Position numbers and translations under genes: made by a program
Source: Sambucus nigra
Lineage: Eukaryota > Streptophyta > Magnoliopsida > Dipsacales > Adoxaceae
Assembly (NCBI GenBank): GCA_949130495.1
Contig: OX422215.1
Coordinates: 528,099,755-528,163,754 of the forward strand
Direction: 5' to 3'
DNA: 64,000 bases
Shown here: piece after piece, positions 1 through 10,977 of the stretch
Numbering within the stretch: position 1 is the stretch's first letter
Layout of the letters: each line of letters begins with the position of its first letter
Notes under the pieces: model-generated
What the model was told of the DNA's origin: nothing
What the model saw: the letters and a program-made list of their open reading frames with translations, nothing else
The model's database searches: none

Positions 1-902
1 GCATTTACCTCAAGACTATGTCAGTATACTTAATTATCTCCTTAGGCCCCACACGATTTGAAATTATCCAAAAGCCTTTCTACCTTGAGCAGTAATGCAA
101 TTGATCTGTATGTCTTGTACTTAGTAGTGGGTATATAAGTTGGTATATAAGGTTGGTTTTTAAATGTTTCTTGGTTTATGCATTTTTTTTACCAGTCACA
201 TCAAGTCATTTGGCAGTTCTGCCTTGCGTATGCTTGATATCTATTTCGATTAGGCGATGGAGATCTTTGAGCATGCGTCTGAATATTCTTATACATAAAT
301 TGATATCTTGATTATGTCAGTCCCTCTTAGGAAGCCTTTGACAGTTGAAGTAAACATAAATCAAATATCTATTACTTTTAATATCCCTTTATCCGAAAAT
401 GGCCGATCACTTACCTCGAGCCGTGTGCTCTCTTGGGACAACTGACTTGGTCAGCTTATGTCCATGTTTGACAGGTTACAACTACGCTAATGTGTTTGAA
501 ACAGCTTGTCATGCTTTCTACATACATATTATAATATTATATACATATGCTTTTATATATAAACATTATTAAGCCATGTGTTTTGTCCGCCCAGATCTGT
601 GCCCTTGGGTCGTGTGCTAAACTATCAACTATCTTCCACAGTGTGTGTAGATATATATATGTGCATTATATCCTTTCTCAACTTATGTTTAATATCTACA
701 ACTATTCACTTTTAGCCTATCCGAACTTACTTCGATAAACTGCATTTTTTTCTGTACAATATCTAAAATTTAATTGATATTATATTTCACGGCATAGATG
801 TCCATTCCAACTGATATTTTTTTTATAAAACTAATATAAAGATATTTGTATCTGAACTATGTCAACAAAGTAATCTGCTCTATTATTTTTTTTAGGGCCC
901 AC
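1..902. other. AT-rich DNA without recognisable feature
   Basis: I see no coding potential, LTR ends or conserved motif here. The only open frame of note (63 codons near 547) has no recognisable motif. This is probably decayed repeat DNA flanking the solo LTR that follows. Confidence 0.5.
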
Positions 903-907
903 ATATA
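903..907. repeat. Target-site duplication ATATA, left copy
   Basis: The bases ATATA immediately before the LTR at 908 are repeated at 3386-3390 immediately after it. Five bases is the usual duplication for Ty3/gypsy and Copia insertions. The word is low in complexity, so the match alone is weak, but it coincides with both TG..CA ends. Confidence 0.6.
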
Positions 908-1716
908 TGTGACACCCCGCCTAATAAAATAACGGGTGATCAGTCCTATATCAAATTAAAACAGGAATCTCATCTAGTTCATTCTTAGCATCAATGTCGT
1001 AAACTTTTTAAAACTTACTAACCACCTAGTATTCAAAAGTTGATGTCAAAATTTTAATCTTTTTATTTAACAACAACAACCATATAAATATCAATACGAA
1101 CCATTCACACAAACCATGAATCTAAAGCAATACTGAATAAATAAATAAATGACCAACCGAATAAACCATCGGCAGAAAACCAACATCCACTAATATAATC
1201 CAACAAAGAATGGTAACCAGTACAAAGTCCGACTGAAATGAAAATAGCTGGGGCAACATGCTCGAAAGAAATACCAAGTTGCATCCTACTCTATGAATGA
1301 CATGACTGAAGCGTATATGTCAAAATCCTACAACATCCACACCTGTTGCAGCTACGCATCCCTGGAACAGATCTTCAAGTTTGGCATCCCTGTGGCTGGA
1401 TACCTAAAAGGTTTTGAAAATATTTTTCAAGTATGGGTGAGAGCCCAAAGTCCTTTTGAAAATATTTTGCAAGTGAATTAAAATGCAACAATTAAAATAT
1501 GTGAATGCTCTTCATATTTAAGTTAGTGTCGCACTCCCTTGAGATACATCTCACCCCTTTCTAAAGTGCACACTTAAATCTTTCTTCCTGACCCTCCTAG
1601 TTACACCACCCCGTCTAACTAGCCTTGTCATGAAACTCCTTGAACTATACTCTAACCCGAGTAATTTGTATCTTTACTTCGTTAGTTATTTATCACATTA
1701 ACTTAATTAATCATTT

Positions 1717-2010
1717 CTTAAAAGTCATATAACATTCACTAGTTATATAAGTAATACAAATTCTCTTCATGTATTTAATTATCCGTATATAATTATCTAC
1801 TCCATTATATACGTAGAACTATATTCCACAATTATACATATGTTGAATGTAAATAAAATCGCTCTTAAAAGCCATATAACATTCACTAGTTATATAAGTA
1901 ATACAAATTCTCTTCATGTATTTAATTACCCGTATATAATTATCTACTCTATTATATACGTAGAACTATATTCCACAATCACACATATGTTGAATATAAT
2001 TAAAACCATC
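1717..2010. repeat. 147-bp tandem duplication inside the solo LTR
   Basis: The segment 1717-1863 is repeated at 1864-2010 with only a few substitutions. Both copies contain ACATTCACTAGTTATATAAG and GTATATAATTATCTACT. It appears to be a local duplication within this LTR; I do not see it in the related LTRs of the window. Confidence 0.85.
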
Positions 2011-2326
2011 CTTCCGAGTAATACCTCATCGGATGCATTCTCTAAAGTGCTATCTTTCCAGGTCTACTCAGTACCACTTGGATTTCTGAGACAACTAGCC
2101 ACCGCCGAATCAGAACATAGAAATATAAACGTATTGGAGGCGGTCATATTCCCCCGAGTGTGAACATAATCATCTATATGCCCACCTCTATTTGGAAGCT
2201 ATGGCCCGGGGATATACTCGCCCTATTCCTCAAGCTAGGGGAATCACCCACATCGCGCAACCTGCCCCGATAGCACTAGAGCCTATAATTCTAAATGAAT
2301 ATCTAGCCACCGATATTTATGAGCAC

Positions 2327-2329
<3 letters not shown>

Positions 2330-2386
<57 letters not shown>
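2330..2386. repeat. TA dinucleotide microsatellite
   Basis: An uninterrupted run of about 28 TA units lies inside the solo LTR. Open frames across it translate to alternating Tyr-Ile and are artefacts. Confidence 0.95.
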
Positions 2387-2388
<2 letters not shown>

Positions 2389-3385
2389 CACACTACCGTA
2401 TATATATAAATAAAATTTAATCCCTGCTTTACCGTGTACAAAGTTCGTAACACTAGCCAACATATTTTCGAGTCTATGGTCCGACTCTAATTTAATTAAT
2501 AGAGAACGAAAGTTAGAAAACACATTTTTCTAAAGGGAAGCATAGACAGAATCGCCATTAATAACTTATGTGAAGATTTTTACCCAGAATTATCCACTAA
2601 AATCCTTGCGAATCAAAACCAGTTCCAATAACTTGATTTGTAACTTTCCCAAATCAAAACCCAATTTGTATTTACCCAATCCAAAAATAATTTGTATAAC
2701 ACCTACTATGATATGAATTGAATATCACCAATTTACATTGAAGCAATTTAACCACTTTCCTTATAAATTCGTAGTGTCTGATTATCCTTTGGTGTAGAGA
2801 TCGTTGTGTGATGAAGAACACCTTCCTTGTTATTCCTCTTTGGCTCTCAAGAGTCCTCCCTCTTTGTCCCTTATGTTTTCAAACTTATCCCAAATGAGTT
2901 ATGGCTGCCCACAACTCCAAAACTTAGATTTTTATCTCCAAATACCGTTTTTAATGATACTGGCCTAATTAAAATGGCCCAAATACCCCCGAGTGGGGTC
3001 GGTTATGCCCAAAAATATTTCGTGACCCATTTGCCACCCCCGGGTACACTTTTTAGACTATCTCGGTCCATCCGGACTCAATCGTGCACTCAGAATTGAC
3101 ATCCGAATTAATTTATAAAAAGTTCCTATCTCACACCCAATTTAGTCTATATCCGACTTCCGACTGAAATAAATAAATGCCATGTCACTTATACACATTA
3201 TGACGTAAATAAATTATTACTATTTACTTAGTAATTTAATTTACGTAAATATTAACCATCTTCTCTCCGATTAATATTTAAATAAATATTAACATAACTA
3301 ATTCAATTAAATTACGACACACAAGTAATTTAAAAATTTTCTGAATTAATTAAATATTAAATGCACATAAATACGGGGTGTTACA

Positions 3386-3390
3386 ATATA
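3386..3390. repeat. Target-site duplication ATATA, right copy
   Basis: Direct repeat of 903-907, immediately after the solo LTR end at 3385. Confidence 0.6.
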
Positions 3391-3479
3391 TTTATTTGAA
3401 GATATCAAATTATGACTATTGTCTCCTAACTCTTAACACCCGTTTTGATAGATTCATTGTATATTTCATTTTGCTCCTT

Positions 3480-4605
3480 CTCTCTTTTGGACTAACAAAT
3501 TTTGGAGGAGTCATTTTATGACATCTAAAGATGCTATATCCAGTCCTATATTTTCAAATGTCCATTCTCATATCTCAACAGCTATATTTTTCTTGAGAAG
3601 CAAAAAGGAGGTTTGCAGATCATATTTGAAGATCAATTTCAGTATATTTTCTCTCAACAAAATCAGGAGCATTTAATGCTCACAATGGTTGTCTCTAACA
3701 ACTAGTTTTTGATGTCATATTTAAAGCTTTCAAAGTGTAGCATTAAAGAAATAAGAATGAGACTATGATCAAGAGATAGAGAATTTATTGAGAGAATTTA
3801 TATTTACAACTATGCTACACTCAAATGGGACAATTAATTTACATTTTTCTTAATCAGTGAAGAAGAAGACTTGAGCCTACACAAACATCATTTATTGAAG
3901 TCTTATTGAAGAAGAAGAAACTCATATTGCAATTTGTATTTTAAGGAGTTTCATTATTCAACATTGTACAAAAATTCAAATTTGTTTTGAAGCTTTGTTG
4001 AATCTTCGGGTTGTAACGGTGATTCGTTACTACCTGCAAGTGGGCCACGGGGTTTGAAGCACGGAGTTAGATTGAAAATAGTTATACACGGTGGTTTGAT
4101 CCTACCCTTCAAGTGGATTACGGTAGTGAAGAGCAATGGAGTCAAAAGCTCTAGGGGCGTGGACATAAGTCGGGATTTGGTCGAACCACGTTAAATATCG
4201 GTATCTTTATTTTCTGCACTTTATTTGCTTATTTATTTGTGCTTGCTTTAATTTATATTTTTCAGCACTTAAATTTGCAAATGTATTAATTCTGAAAATT
4301 GGTAAATTTATTTTAAGGCTAAAATAATTATTTTCGAATTAATTTATTAATTTCAGAATATTAAGTTATATTAAATACGAAAATTAATTTTATATTTGTG
4401 GTGTGTTAAAATCTGCATTTTAACTTGTTTAAATTATTTGGTTTCATTTATTTGATATTCTTGGTTTGAATCTTGAGATATTTATTAATCTGAAAATTTG
4501 ATTAAGTAATTTAAATTTAATATTTTTTCTGAAATATTAATTTGACTAAAAAAGTTTGCAAAAACTCAATTCATCCCTTCTTGAGTATAAACTGGGCAAC
4601 AAGAA
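3480..4605 (+). mobile_element. Copia (Sirevirus-like) LTR fragment
   Basis: The region has the layout of a Sirevirus-type Copia LTR on the plus strand. There is an upstream segment around GCATTTAATGCTC and a G-rich leader near 4140-4190 with GGACATAAGTCGG and GTCGAACCACGTTAAAT. A long T-rich tract follows, with a terminal CAATTCATCCCTTCTTGAG near 4566-4584. The left boundary is not visible. On the right the expected primer site is absent, so the fragment is truncated. No internal coding region is attached. Confidence 0.5.
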
Positions 4606-5559
4606 TGCCCCTACATTGTAAAGAAGATTCTCTCAAGAGGTGCCACGATGCTCACAGACCTCGACAGATTAGAGATGGCGCGTCAAGTCAATATGGACCA
4701 TCTCAAATTTTTTTGCCCTTAGATCGAAATCTCGATGCGCTACGATTCTTCTTATCCCCCTTCAATTCTTAAAAAAATCCTCCACTTCTCCTACCCAAAA
4801 CTACGTGGGACATGTTCCTCTTAAAAAAAAATTTCAAAATAAGACTTATGAAAATTTTCAAAACCCCAAGAGGTACGTAGACAACCCATACGCCATACAT
4901 GGGCATGATCCCCTTCTTTTTTCACAAAATGCTATTCTCTTCTAACCCAGAGAATGGCGGTTCATCTTATCATTTACATGAACAAAAGGATTATGTATGC
5001 CTTAACGATTGGTATAGATAATTCAAATGCAAAACTCATTAAGATTCACAATAAAATATGATCAAAATCATTTTTTATTTCTAATTAAGGAATGCATCGT
5101 TGTTACATGAAGTATCAGTGAAGGGAGTTCAACAAACCACCCCCTTCCACTGACTAAGACATATTTAGACATAATCCTTACCTAGCCTCACAAAAATTAT
5201 TCCAAACCCTAAAAACCATAAAATTCCAAAACACCAAACTAAACTTAGCTTTATAAAATATCACCCAAGCTTCACAACCATTGCCTTCAACTGCCCAACG
5301 ACCTCGCTTCGTCATCATTCTCAGTCCCCAGAGGTTCTCAAGTCTTCTACTCCTGGTTAACACTCCGTATTTTCTCCATGAAGTGGTACACCATAACAAG
5401 ACTGGACAAAACCACAACACCTTCCTCTATGGTGTCAAAAGCGACGCGCTACCTTTGCCCAATCTCTTCCTCCATGATCTTTTTCATTACCCGTTCAATA
5501 ACCACTTCAAGTAATTCCCAGACACATGCCATGCCCCTCCTACAGATTGTAACGAATGG
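4606..5559. other. No gene recognised; possible 3' end of the PMD-like relic
   Basis: I recognise nothing from 4606 to about 5050. A minus-strand AATAAA (5074-5079) could be the poly(A) signal of the pseudogene upstream of it on the minus strand. The 80-codon minus-strand frame at 5178-5420 has no recognisable motif. Confidence 0.3.
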
Positions 5560-6571
5560 GTAGATACCTGATGGCACTGTCACAAGGAGCCCAATATCAT
5601 CCGCAATAATTTAGTCAGGTCCTCCACTAGAAATAAGTTCTCTATGCGAGGGGCACAATTTGTTCCCATCCGACTTAGCATAGAAGTCACTTGGGGAAAT
5701 AAATGGAAGTCTGACAAAGGCCAACCAATGACACATACCGATACTCTTCAAGCTGCAAGACAGACTGCAAGTCTTCACACTAAGGCAATGACCAACAAAG
5801 ACATTAAGCTCTGTGCTCCATAAATCGGTTGACCCAGTTCTCTACTAATGGGCCAAAACTGAAAAAAGGCGAGATAAAGAAATTAGGCACACCCACCAAG
5901 GGATACTCAGGAGGGGTCACCAGACGAAACCTATCTGCAGGCTACACGAATAAAATTACTGGGTTCCCCCTCAAAAAATTAGAGCGGCCCTCCTTCAAAA
6001 CGTCTAGACTGTTTAGGGTCTCCGCCAGCACCACTGTCGCAGGATTATGGTGGTAAGACATCCATGTTGCTATTACAACCACTGGGGAATCACCTATTAA
6101 ATCCTCTATCACCAGTAAAAGCCTTATAGTAAGGCTCAAAGCAACAGCTCTGACGAAGCCATTAACCTCAAAGCCCCTCAGGCCAACTGAACACATAACC
6201 ACCTTGAGAGAAATAGTCCCTCTAGTAACCAACAGTCGAGCCACTGAAGGAGAAATATAAAGCAACTCCGTCAGAAATGAGCAGGAAGAATGAGAAAAAT
6301 TGGGCATGGCTGCTGCGATATTGGGGTTGACCCCCCATATTGTTAAGAATTCCTCGTAGGTAGGACAAACTTCGTCCAAGCCAAAATAGAAGACATGGTC
6401 CTCAGTGTATAAGAATTGTACTTCCGTTGCTAGCAAATTCCAGTCTATGGCTCGATTATATCACGGAGAACCCCGATGTAAGCTAAAGGCATCATAATCA
6501 ACATTATAAATGCACATGGCCTCCAGACTTTCAAAATAAGAGGATAATTCTTCATAAATGGAAATTGCCAT
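5560..6571 (-). pseudogene. PMD/DUF7745-like mobile-domain pseudogene 1
   Basis: A single minus-strand frame runs from an ATG at 6569-6571 (MAISIYEELSSYF) through about 6461 and on to about 5809. It is interrupted by TGA at 6461-6463, a TAG near 5942 and further stops downstream. Visible blocks are FYFGLDEVCPTYEEFL near 6370, which resembles the conserved '..F.F...E..PT.EE...' opening of plant-mobile-domain/DUF7745 proteins, and AETLNSLDVLK...FLRGNP near 5990, which resembles the downstream 'L..T...L......G.....C.P.L..W' block. These domains are common in plant genes derived from or carried by transposons; their molecular role is poorly known. The ATG was chosen because it lies about 70 bp downstream of a minus-strand TATA box (6642-6650). 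Family assignment is from motif memory only. Confidence 0.55.
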
Positions 6572-6641
6572 ATGGGGAATGAAAGTGAGAAGCAGGCGAA
6601 GAAATGTGGGAGTGGGTGAAGAAAACACACCCCATACCCCT

Positions 6642-6650
6642 CCTTTTATA
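6642..6650 (-). promoter_or_regulatory. TATA box of PMD-like pseudogene 1
   Basis: On the minus strand the sequence reads GGGTATAAAAGGAGGGG, a strong plant TATA box. The distance to the ATG (6571) leaves room for a 5' leader of about 40-50 bases. Confidence 0.6.
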
Positions 6651-6767
6651 CCCAAAATCCTTAGCAAAAAACAAAATCTCTGGAATCCATTTAACTACCT
6701 ACCCTACCAAGTACCACAAAAGTGCAGGAAAGTGCAATCAGAGTCTAAGGTGATTTGACTTGACTCC

Positions 6768-6810
6768 TATGCCGATAGGAAGGTCACGGGATATGCCGAT
6801 CGGCATCCCC
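6768..6810. repeat. Palindromic-word block ATGCCGATCGGCAT upstream of promoter
   Basis: ATGCCGATAGG and the perfect palindrome ATGCCGATCGGCAT lie about 24 bp apart, roughly 130-160 bp upstream of the TATA box of pseudogene 1. A related block lies upstream of PMD pseudogene 2 (9479-9595). Confidence 0.6.
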
Positions 6811-7149
6811 CTTATTTTGGAAAATTCCATCTTTCCTCTTTTACCAAAATTAATTTCCAAAAATTCCTTATTTTGAAAAACTACCCCCGGGTCATTCCTT
6901 TTAAAACGACTCCTCTTCTTTATTTTCTCCTCAAAAAAATCATTTTCATTCTAAAAATAAATTCTTACCCAAGAAATATTTTTCCTGGGTTATTTACTTT
7001 TACTCCCCTTTTCTAAAAAGAAATAAACATTTTTATCTTTCATTATCATTTTCATTCTCATCTCTATTTTTGCATAAAATAAACAATATCAAAAAATTAA
7101 AGTGCATGTAGGATAAGTCACTAAATCAAGAAAGAAATTACACTCCATA
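6811..7149. other. Spacer between the two PMD-like pseudogenes
   Basis: T- and A-rich DNA without motif or open frame that I can support. Confidence 0.4.
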
Positions 7150-7157
7150 TGTGTCTC

Positions 7158-7163
7158 TTTATT
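7158..7163 (-). promoter_or_regulatory. Poly(A) signal of PMD pseudogene 2
   Basis: AATAAA on the minus strand lies about 70 bp after the proposed stop codon of pseudogene 2 (7234-7236), a normal distance for a plant gene end. Confidence 0.45.
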
Positions 7164-7419
7164 ACATATTTTTCATTTACAAGAAAAAAAAAACAAAAAA
7201 TACAAATGGGACTCAAACCTTCCCCTCAAAGCCTCAGTCTCTGCGATGGGCACGCTTTCCCCGACGACGAGCGGTGGATCCTCCACTCCCAGAACCAGAA
7301 CCCTCATTAGAAGTGTCAGGCAAAACAAAGTAGGAAATAGTAGACTTCTTGATATAATCAGACATAGAGGCCATCTAGTCCTTGATATCTCACTACCAGT
7401 TGGTCGGCACCCAAACGTA

Positions 7420-7528
7420 CTGCAAGCAAAGAAGAATAAAAAAGACAAATCAGTCAGTAAAAATCAAGAAAAATAAACATAAAAGAGAAAGAGAAAGAGA
7501 AAGAGAAAGAGAAAGAGAAAGGATATAC
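7420..7528 (-). other. Probable last intron of PMD pseudogene 2
   Basis: On the minus strand this 109-bp segment begins GTATATCC and ends TTTGCTTGCAG, matching plant GT-AG introns. It contains a CTTTCT hexamer microsatellite acting as an unusually long pyrimidine tract. Confidence 0.5.
7482..7520. repeat. GAGAAA hexamer microsatellite
   Basis: About six GAGAAA units in tandem, read as CTTTCT within the proposed intron on the minus strand. Confidence 0.9.
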
Positions 7529-9478
7529 CTCAGGCTGTAGGGCCTCATCCGTAAGCCTCGTCAACCCAGAAACCGACGCATAAGGATGACGCGACACGCT
7601 CAGTGACTCTCCACTACTTAGTCGAAAATTGTAAAAAGGGGGAGTAACCTGAATGATCGGAGCCTCCTCTACCGCCGTTGATTTTCCACCACCCGTGCTG
7701 TGGGCCGATCCCACTGGCGCACTGGTACCCCTACAAAAGTTGTGGAGGGTGGAGGCATATTCTCCATGTCATAGATACAGGAAGGCATTAACCAGCTCAT
7801 CACAAAGTCTAGATAATCATAACCCACCACTGTATTCGTATAGGGATCGCCGATCATCGTTGCCGCCTTTGCATCGTTAGGCATCTCCCTCACCTGACTC
7901 CTATACACATAAGGGGAGTCGACGGTGGGACCACCACCGCCTCCTCCACAATCTACCTCACCACCCTCTTTCCTAGGTACCAGATGTACCCAAACTCGTG
8001 CCCAATCAACTGCCACATCTTCGCATGCATGCTAGTCACCCGCATATCCTGCGGGGTAAACCCCCGGGGGTATAAGGTCACTTGCAATCCCTAACAGAGA
8101 ATCAATATCTACTCAAGAAATAAAGATGTAAAAAAGAACTCGAAAAAGATGGAAGATAACTTGGTCGCTCATCATAATATTTATAACCCATCGCCCGTCC
8201 GCCAAAGATAAGACTGATTTGATTGTCGGTTGGACTTTTGTGACTGGAACATCCAGTAGAAGTTCCCTAAATCCTCATCCTTCAGGGCCAATAACCCTGC
8301 ATTGTACCCAATCACCGCATAAAACCATGTTTGTAAAAGACAGGGTTCAATAAAAGAACAAAATAAGAATGCAAGGAAATTCACAAAAAGGTAAATAAAT
8401 AAAAAATTACCCTCAAAAGTATGTGGTTCCCATAAAAGTCTATCGGCAGCATCGACTAAAAGCATCCAAAGAAGAATAAAGGGGCCCTAAAGTAAAGATC
8501 CACCAATTATACAGCTGGATGCTAGAAATCATCCTCAAATATGATAAATAACAAAAATGGACGACGTCGATGCTCGTCGCCACCAAGAAAACGCCAAGTA
8601 AAAAAAAAATAAACAGACGGTCCGTTTGTCTCACATGCTGCCCATCGATCATGTCCACCCTCCACCTTAAGAGTGTCTCCCTTAAAATAGAAATCCAAAT
8701 AGAATCCCCCAACACGTTTCTACCCACGTCCCCAAAAGTCTCCTGTACCACCTCTGGTGTCACCCTTAACATGCGGTCCACACTATCTGGAACCCCTCAC
8801 AATCTAGCCCCAATAGCAGCTGAACATCTATAGGAGTAAAAGTCATCTCCTTGAACCCGAGATGGAATGTGTGGGTAGTGTTTAACCACCTATCACCCAG
8901 AGAACATAACACCACAGTAGAATGCGGTGTCTCATCCAAATCCTGCGCCAAACGGCCAAAATTGACGTATGAAACCATCCAGCGCGCAACAACAGGGAGC
9001 TTCTTCCAAACCTTCTTTAGATAGTCGTCCCTTGAGACCGAATGATCGAAGTATCTATGTCAGTCTGCACGATGAAAAGAAGAAAAAATCCTTTATTAGA
9101 ATAAAGAGCAAAGAGAAAAACATATTGGAATACCAAAAGTCATAGTACTTGCATAGCCAATAGGGTTCTTCACCCTAGACGAACGCTGATATGCGAGATC
9201 GTGTAGTAGAATATGCTCATCAACTAGAGACTCAAGCAAATAAAAGGCACTCTCATTGCCTAATTCTAGGGGCAACATAAACCGTCACTCCACGTCGACT
9301 TAATCATCAATAACCAACCACTTGTTATTATACACCTTGCTTGAAGAACAATCTATTGAAGTCTTGAAGAAAAAAGGACTTAAGAATAGTTTTTAGAGAG
9401 AGAAAGCAGAAGATTCAAACATTTGAAGGTGTGAGAAATGGATAGGGGTCACCCCTTTTTGTAGAAGGTTAAAGGGCC

Positions 9479-9595
9479 TACCGGTCGGCAGCCCCCCAGC
9501 CCATACCGATCAATAGTTGCCTTTTCCTCTTCCCAAAGAAGCCTAGGAGTCTATGCCATTATCGATTGGTGGCCCCTCAAGCCTCCCTATCGACG
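9479..9595. repeat. Palindromic-word block upstream of PMD pseudogene 2
   Basis: Four variants of one word occur: TACCGGTCGGCAG, TACCGATCAATAG, TATCGATTGGTGG and TATCGACGATCC. The first two are about 25 bp apart and the last two about 27 bp apart. They lie just upstream, on the minus strand, of the leader of pseudogene 2, and resemble the block at 6768-6810. Confidence 0.5.
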
Positions 9596-9956
9596 ATCCC
9601 TTTCGGATTTTGTACAAAAAATGCCAGAAAAACCTAAAAATTGACCAGAAAATTCCCAAAAATCCTTGAAAAATATGGAACATTATTTCTCTCAATAAAA
9701 TCATTTTTTGAAGAGCTAAGCCCCTTACAAACTCTCAAAATTCCCAACTGGATTAAACTTGCACTCTTATTCTTAACATACTCCACATCAGAACCAATGA
9801 TGCACCCGCATCCAAGTCTACTACAATTCCCCAATCGGAACCTCAAAACTAAACATCCCCCAGTGGAGTCTCAAGACGACACAATCCCCAGCGGAACCAC
9901 AAGTGCACCTGCACCACTAAGATCATTTTTGTTGGAGAGATATTCCCCGTGTTACA
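9596..9956. other. Unassigned stretch with retroelement-like text
   Basis: No gene seen. A pair of phrases near 9860 and 9890 (CCCCAGTGGAGTC, CCCCAGCGGAACC) recalls text near LTR ends of Tat-type gypsy elements, but no boundary is visible. Confidence 0.25.
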
Positions 9957-10435
9957 ACTTTAGGTCCTTGAAATTGACCTCGGCCCTCAGAATTGGTCGC
10001 CCTAACTTGCGATCCTTAAAATTAACCTCAGCCCTCAAAATTAGTCGCTACGACTTAAGGTCCTCAGAATTGACCTCGGCTCGCAAAATTGGACGTTACA
10101 ACTTAAGGTCCTCTGAATTGATCTCGACCCGTAAAAATGGCCTCAATAACTTTAGGTCCTCAGAATCGACCTCCGCTCACAGAATTGGTCTTCACATCTT
10201 TAGGTCCTCAGAATTAACCTCGGCCCACAGAATTGGTTGTTACAACTTAAGGTCCTCAGAATTGATCTCAACCCGCAGAATTGGTCATTATAACTTAAGG
10301 TCCTCAGAAGTGACCTCAACCCACTGAATAAGTCATCTTCGTCTCCTTAGGTCCTCATAATTGATCTCGGCCCACAGAATTGGTCGTCACGACTTTAAGT
10401 CCTTCGAATTGACCTCGACTCTCATAATCGATCAT
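9957..10435. repeat. 48-bp minisatellite, about ten units
   Basis: A unit close to AAGGTCCTCAGAATTGACCT, followed by CGGCCCACAGAATTGGTCGT, recurs about every 48 bp from about 9957 to 10435 with moderate divergence. Because 48 is a multiple of three, one plus-strand frame (9641-10327) stays open and encodes a 16-residue repeat (LRSSELTSA.RIG.YN). I regard this frame as a by-product. It lies inside what seems to be a gypsy LTR ending at 10960. Confidence 0.85.
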
Positions 10436-10960
10436 CTTCTTATATGTATAGTATTTTTTGTAGAAAATGTATAGCTTAGTATTACCCACCCTACTGAGTG
10501 TTCGCTCACCCCTACTTTTTATATTAAAATCTCCACCCCACCCACCCCAGGTACATCGAGTAAGGATGCCAGAAAGGACGCTAGTAAGGCCCCAGAGGGT
10601 AACCAACATCATTAGAGGCTCTAGATTTTATTTAAAATTTTTAATTGAAACACTGGGGGATTGGGACTTTTAAACATTTATTCGGGACCTTGGCCATGGC
10701 ATGTAATAATAAAGGGTTGATTTTGGTTTAATTCTCATTTATTTAGTTTTGTGGTTTAAAATAATTCATGTAAATTGACTAATTATATAAAGTGGTCATT
10801 TTTTTCTCAATTTTAAAATCGGTAAATTTAGTTCTTATTTAATGGAGTAATTAAAGGATTTTCTTGAATAAAATAAATGAACTTTCCCCCTCCACCTTTA
10901 ACTCCTTGACTTGGTGTGGATTGACCCAACGGTGACCCAAACTCGGATCAGGACGTTACA
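10436..10960 (+). mobile_element. 3' part of a gypsy LTR
   Basis: The text is typical of the 3' half of a long gypsy LTR: TGAGTGTTCGCTCACCCCTA, then CCCAGGTACATCGAGTAAGG, then ACCCAACGGTGACCCAAACT, ending ...GGACGTTACA. The end at 10960 lies only about 17 bp before readable integrase coding sequence, so it is probably inserted in the Tat pol. The 5' end of this LTR was not found; the 48-bp minisatellite may belong to it. Confidence 0.45.
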
Positions 10961-10977
10961 ATGCATGACCTCACCAT

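Larger units (their letters stand above)
908..3385 (-). mobile_element. Solo LTR of a Ty3/gypsy element, minus strand
   Basis: On the minus strand this 2,478-bp segment starts TGTAACACCCCG and ends GGCGGGGTGTCACA. These are the same end types as the solo LTR at 29191-32524 and the LTR starting at 49907. It is flanked by ATATA on both sides and has no internal gag-pol, PBS or PPT, so it reads as a solo LTR left by recombination between two LTRs. About 0.4 kb into the minus-strand sequence it shares with the other two a short block resembling GGGTAT-TTGG-CATTTT. It holds a 147-bp tandem duplication and a TA microsatellite. The open frames inside it are not genes. Confidence 0.75.
7234..9278 (-). 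pseudogene. PMD (aminotransferase-like plant mobile domain) pseudogene 2, with introns
   Basis: This is a minus-strand relic. The clearest piece is 8766-8978: LCSLGDRW, then THTFHLGFKEMTFTPIDVQLLLGL, matches the core of the plant mobile domain (family pattern 'L..RW...THTFH...GE.T.TL.D...L.GL'). A frameshift near 8775 leads into 8440-8781 (ETFGDVG..., then LFIFFLLGVFLVA and HFCYLSYLRM), the usual later PMD blocks. More pieces lie at 8181-8330 and 7530-8080 (VREMPNDAKAATMIGDPY). The last exon appears to be 7234-7419, ending in the basic tail STARRRGKRAHRRD. That exon has an AG acceptor at 7420-7421 and the upstream exon a GT donor near 7527-7528. Frameshifts near 7700, 7955 and 8775 plus stops make it non-functional. 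PMD genes include MAIN/MAIL1 and many transposon-borne copies; which group this belongs to cannot be told by eye. Confidence 0.6.

Noticed and set aside
2192..2523. Frames of Tyr-Ile repeats, also at 24579-24950 and 40900-41161
   Set aside because: They are translations of TA microsatellites.
5829..6056. 75-codon plus-strand frame
   Set aside because: It is the shadow of the minus-strand mobile-domain pseudogene, which has family motifs.
9641..10327. 228-codon plus-strand frame with 16-residue repeats as a repeat-protein gene
   Set aside because: The frame is open because the DNA repeat is 48 bp. It lies in LTR-like DNA, has no recognisable domain and its start lies in non-coding text.
9957..10435. 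CRISPR-like direct repeats
   Set aside because: Units are contiguous and diverged, with no unique spacers or cas genes, and the context is a plant genome.
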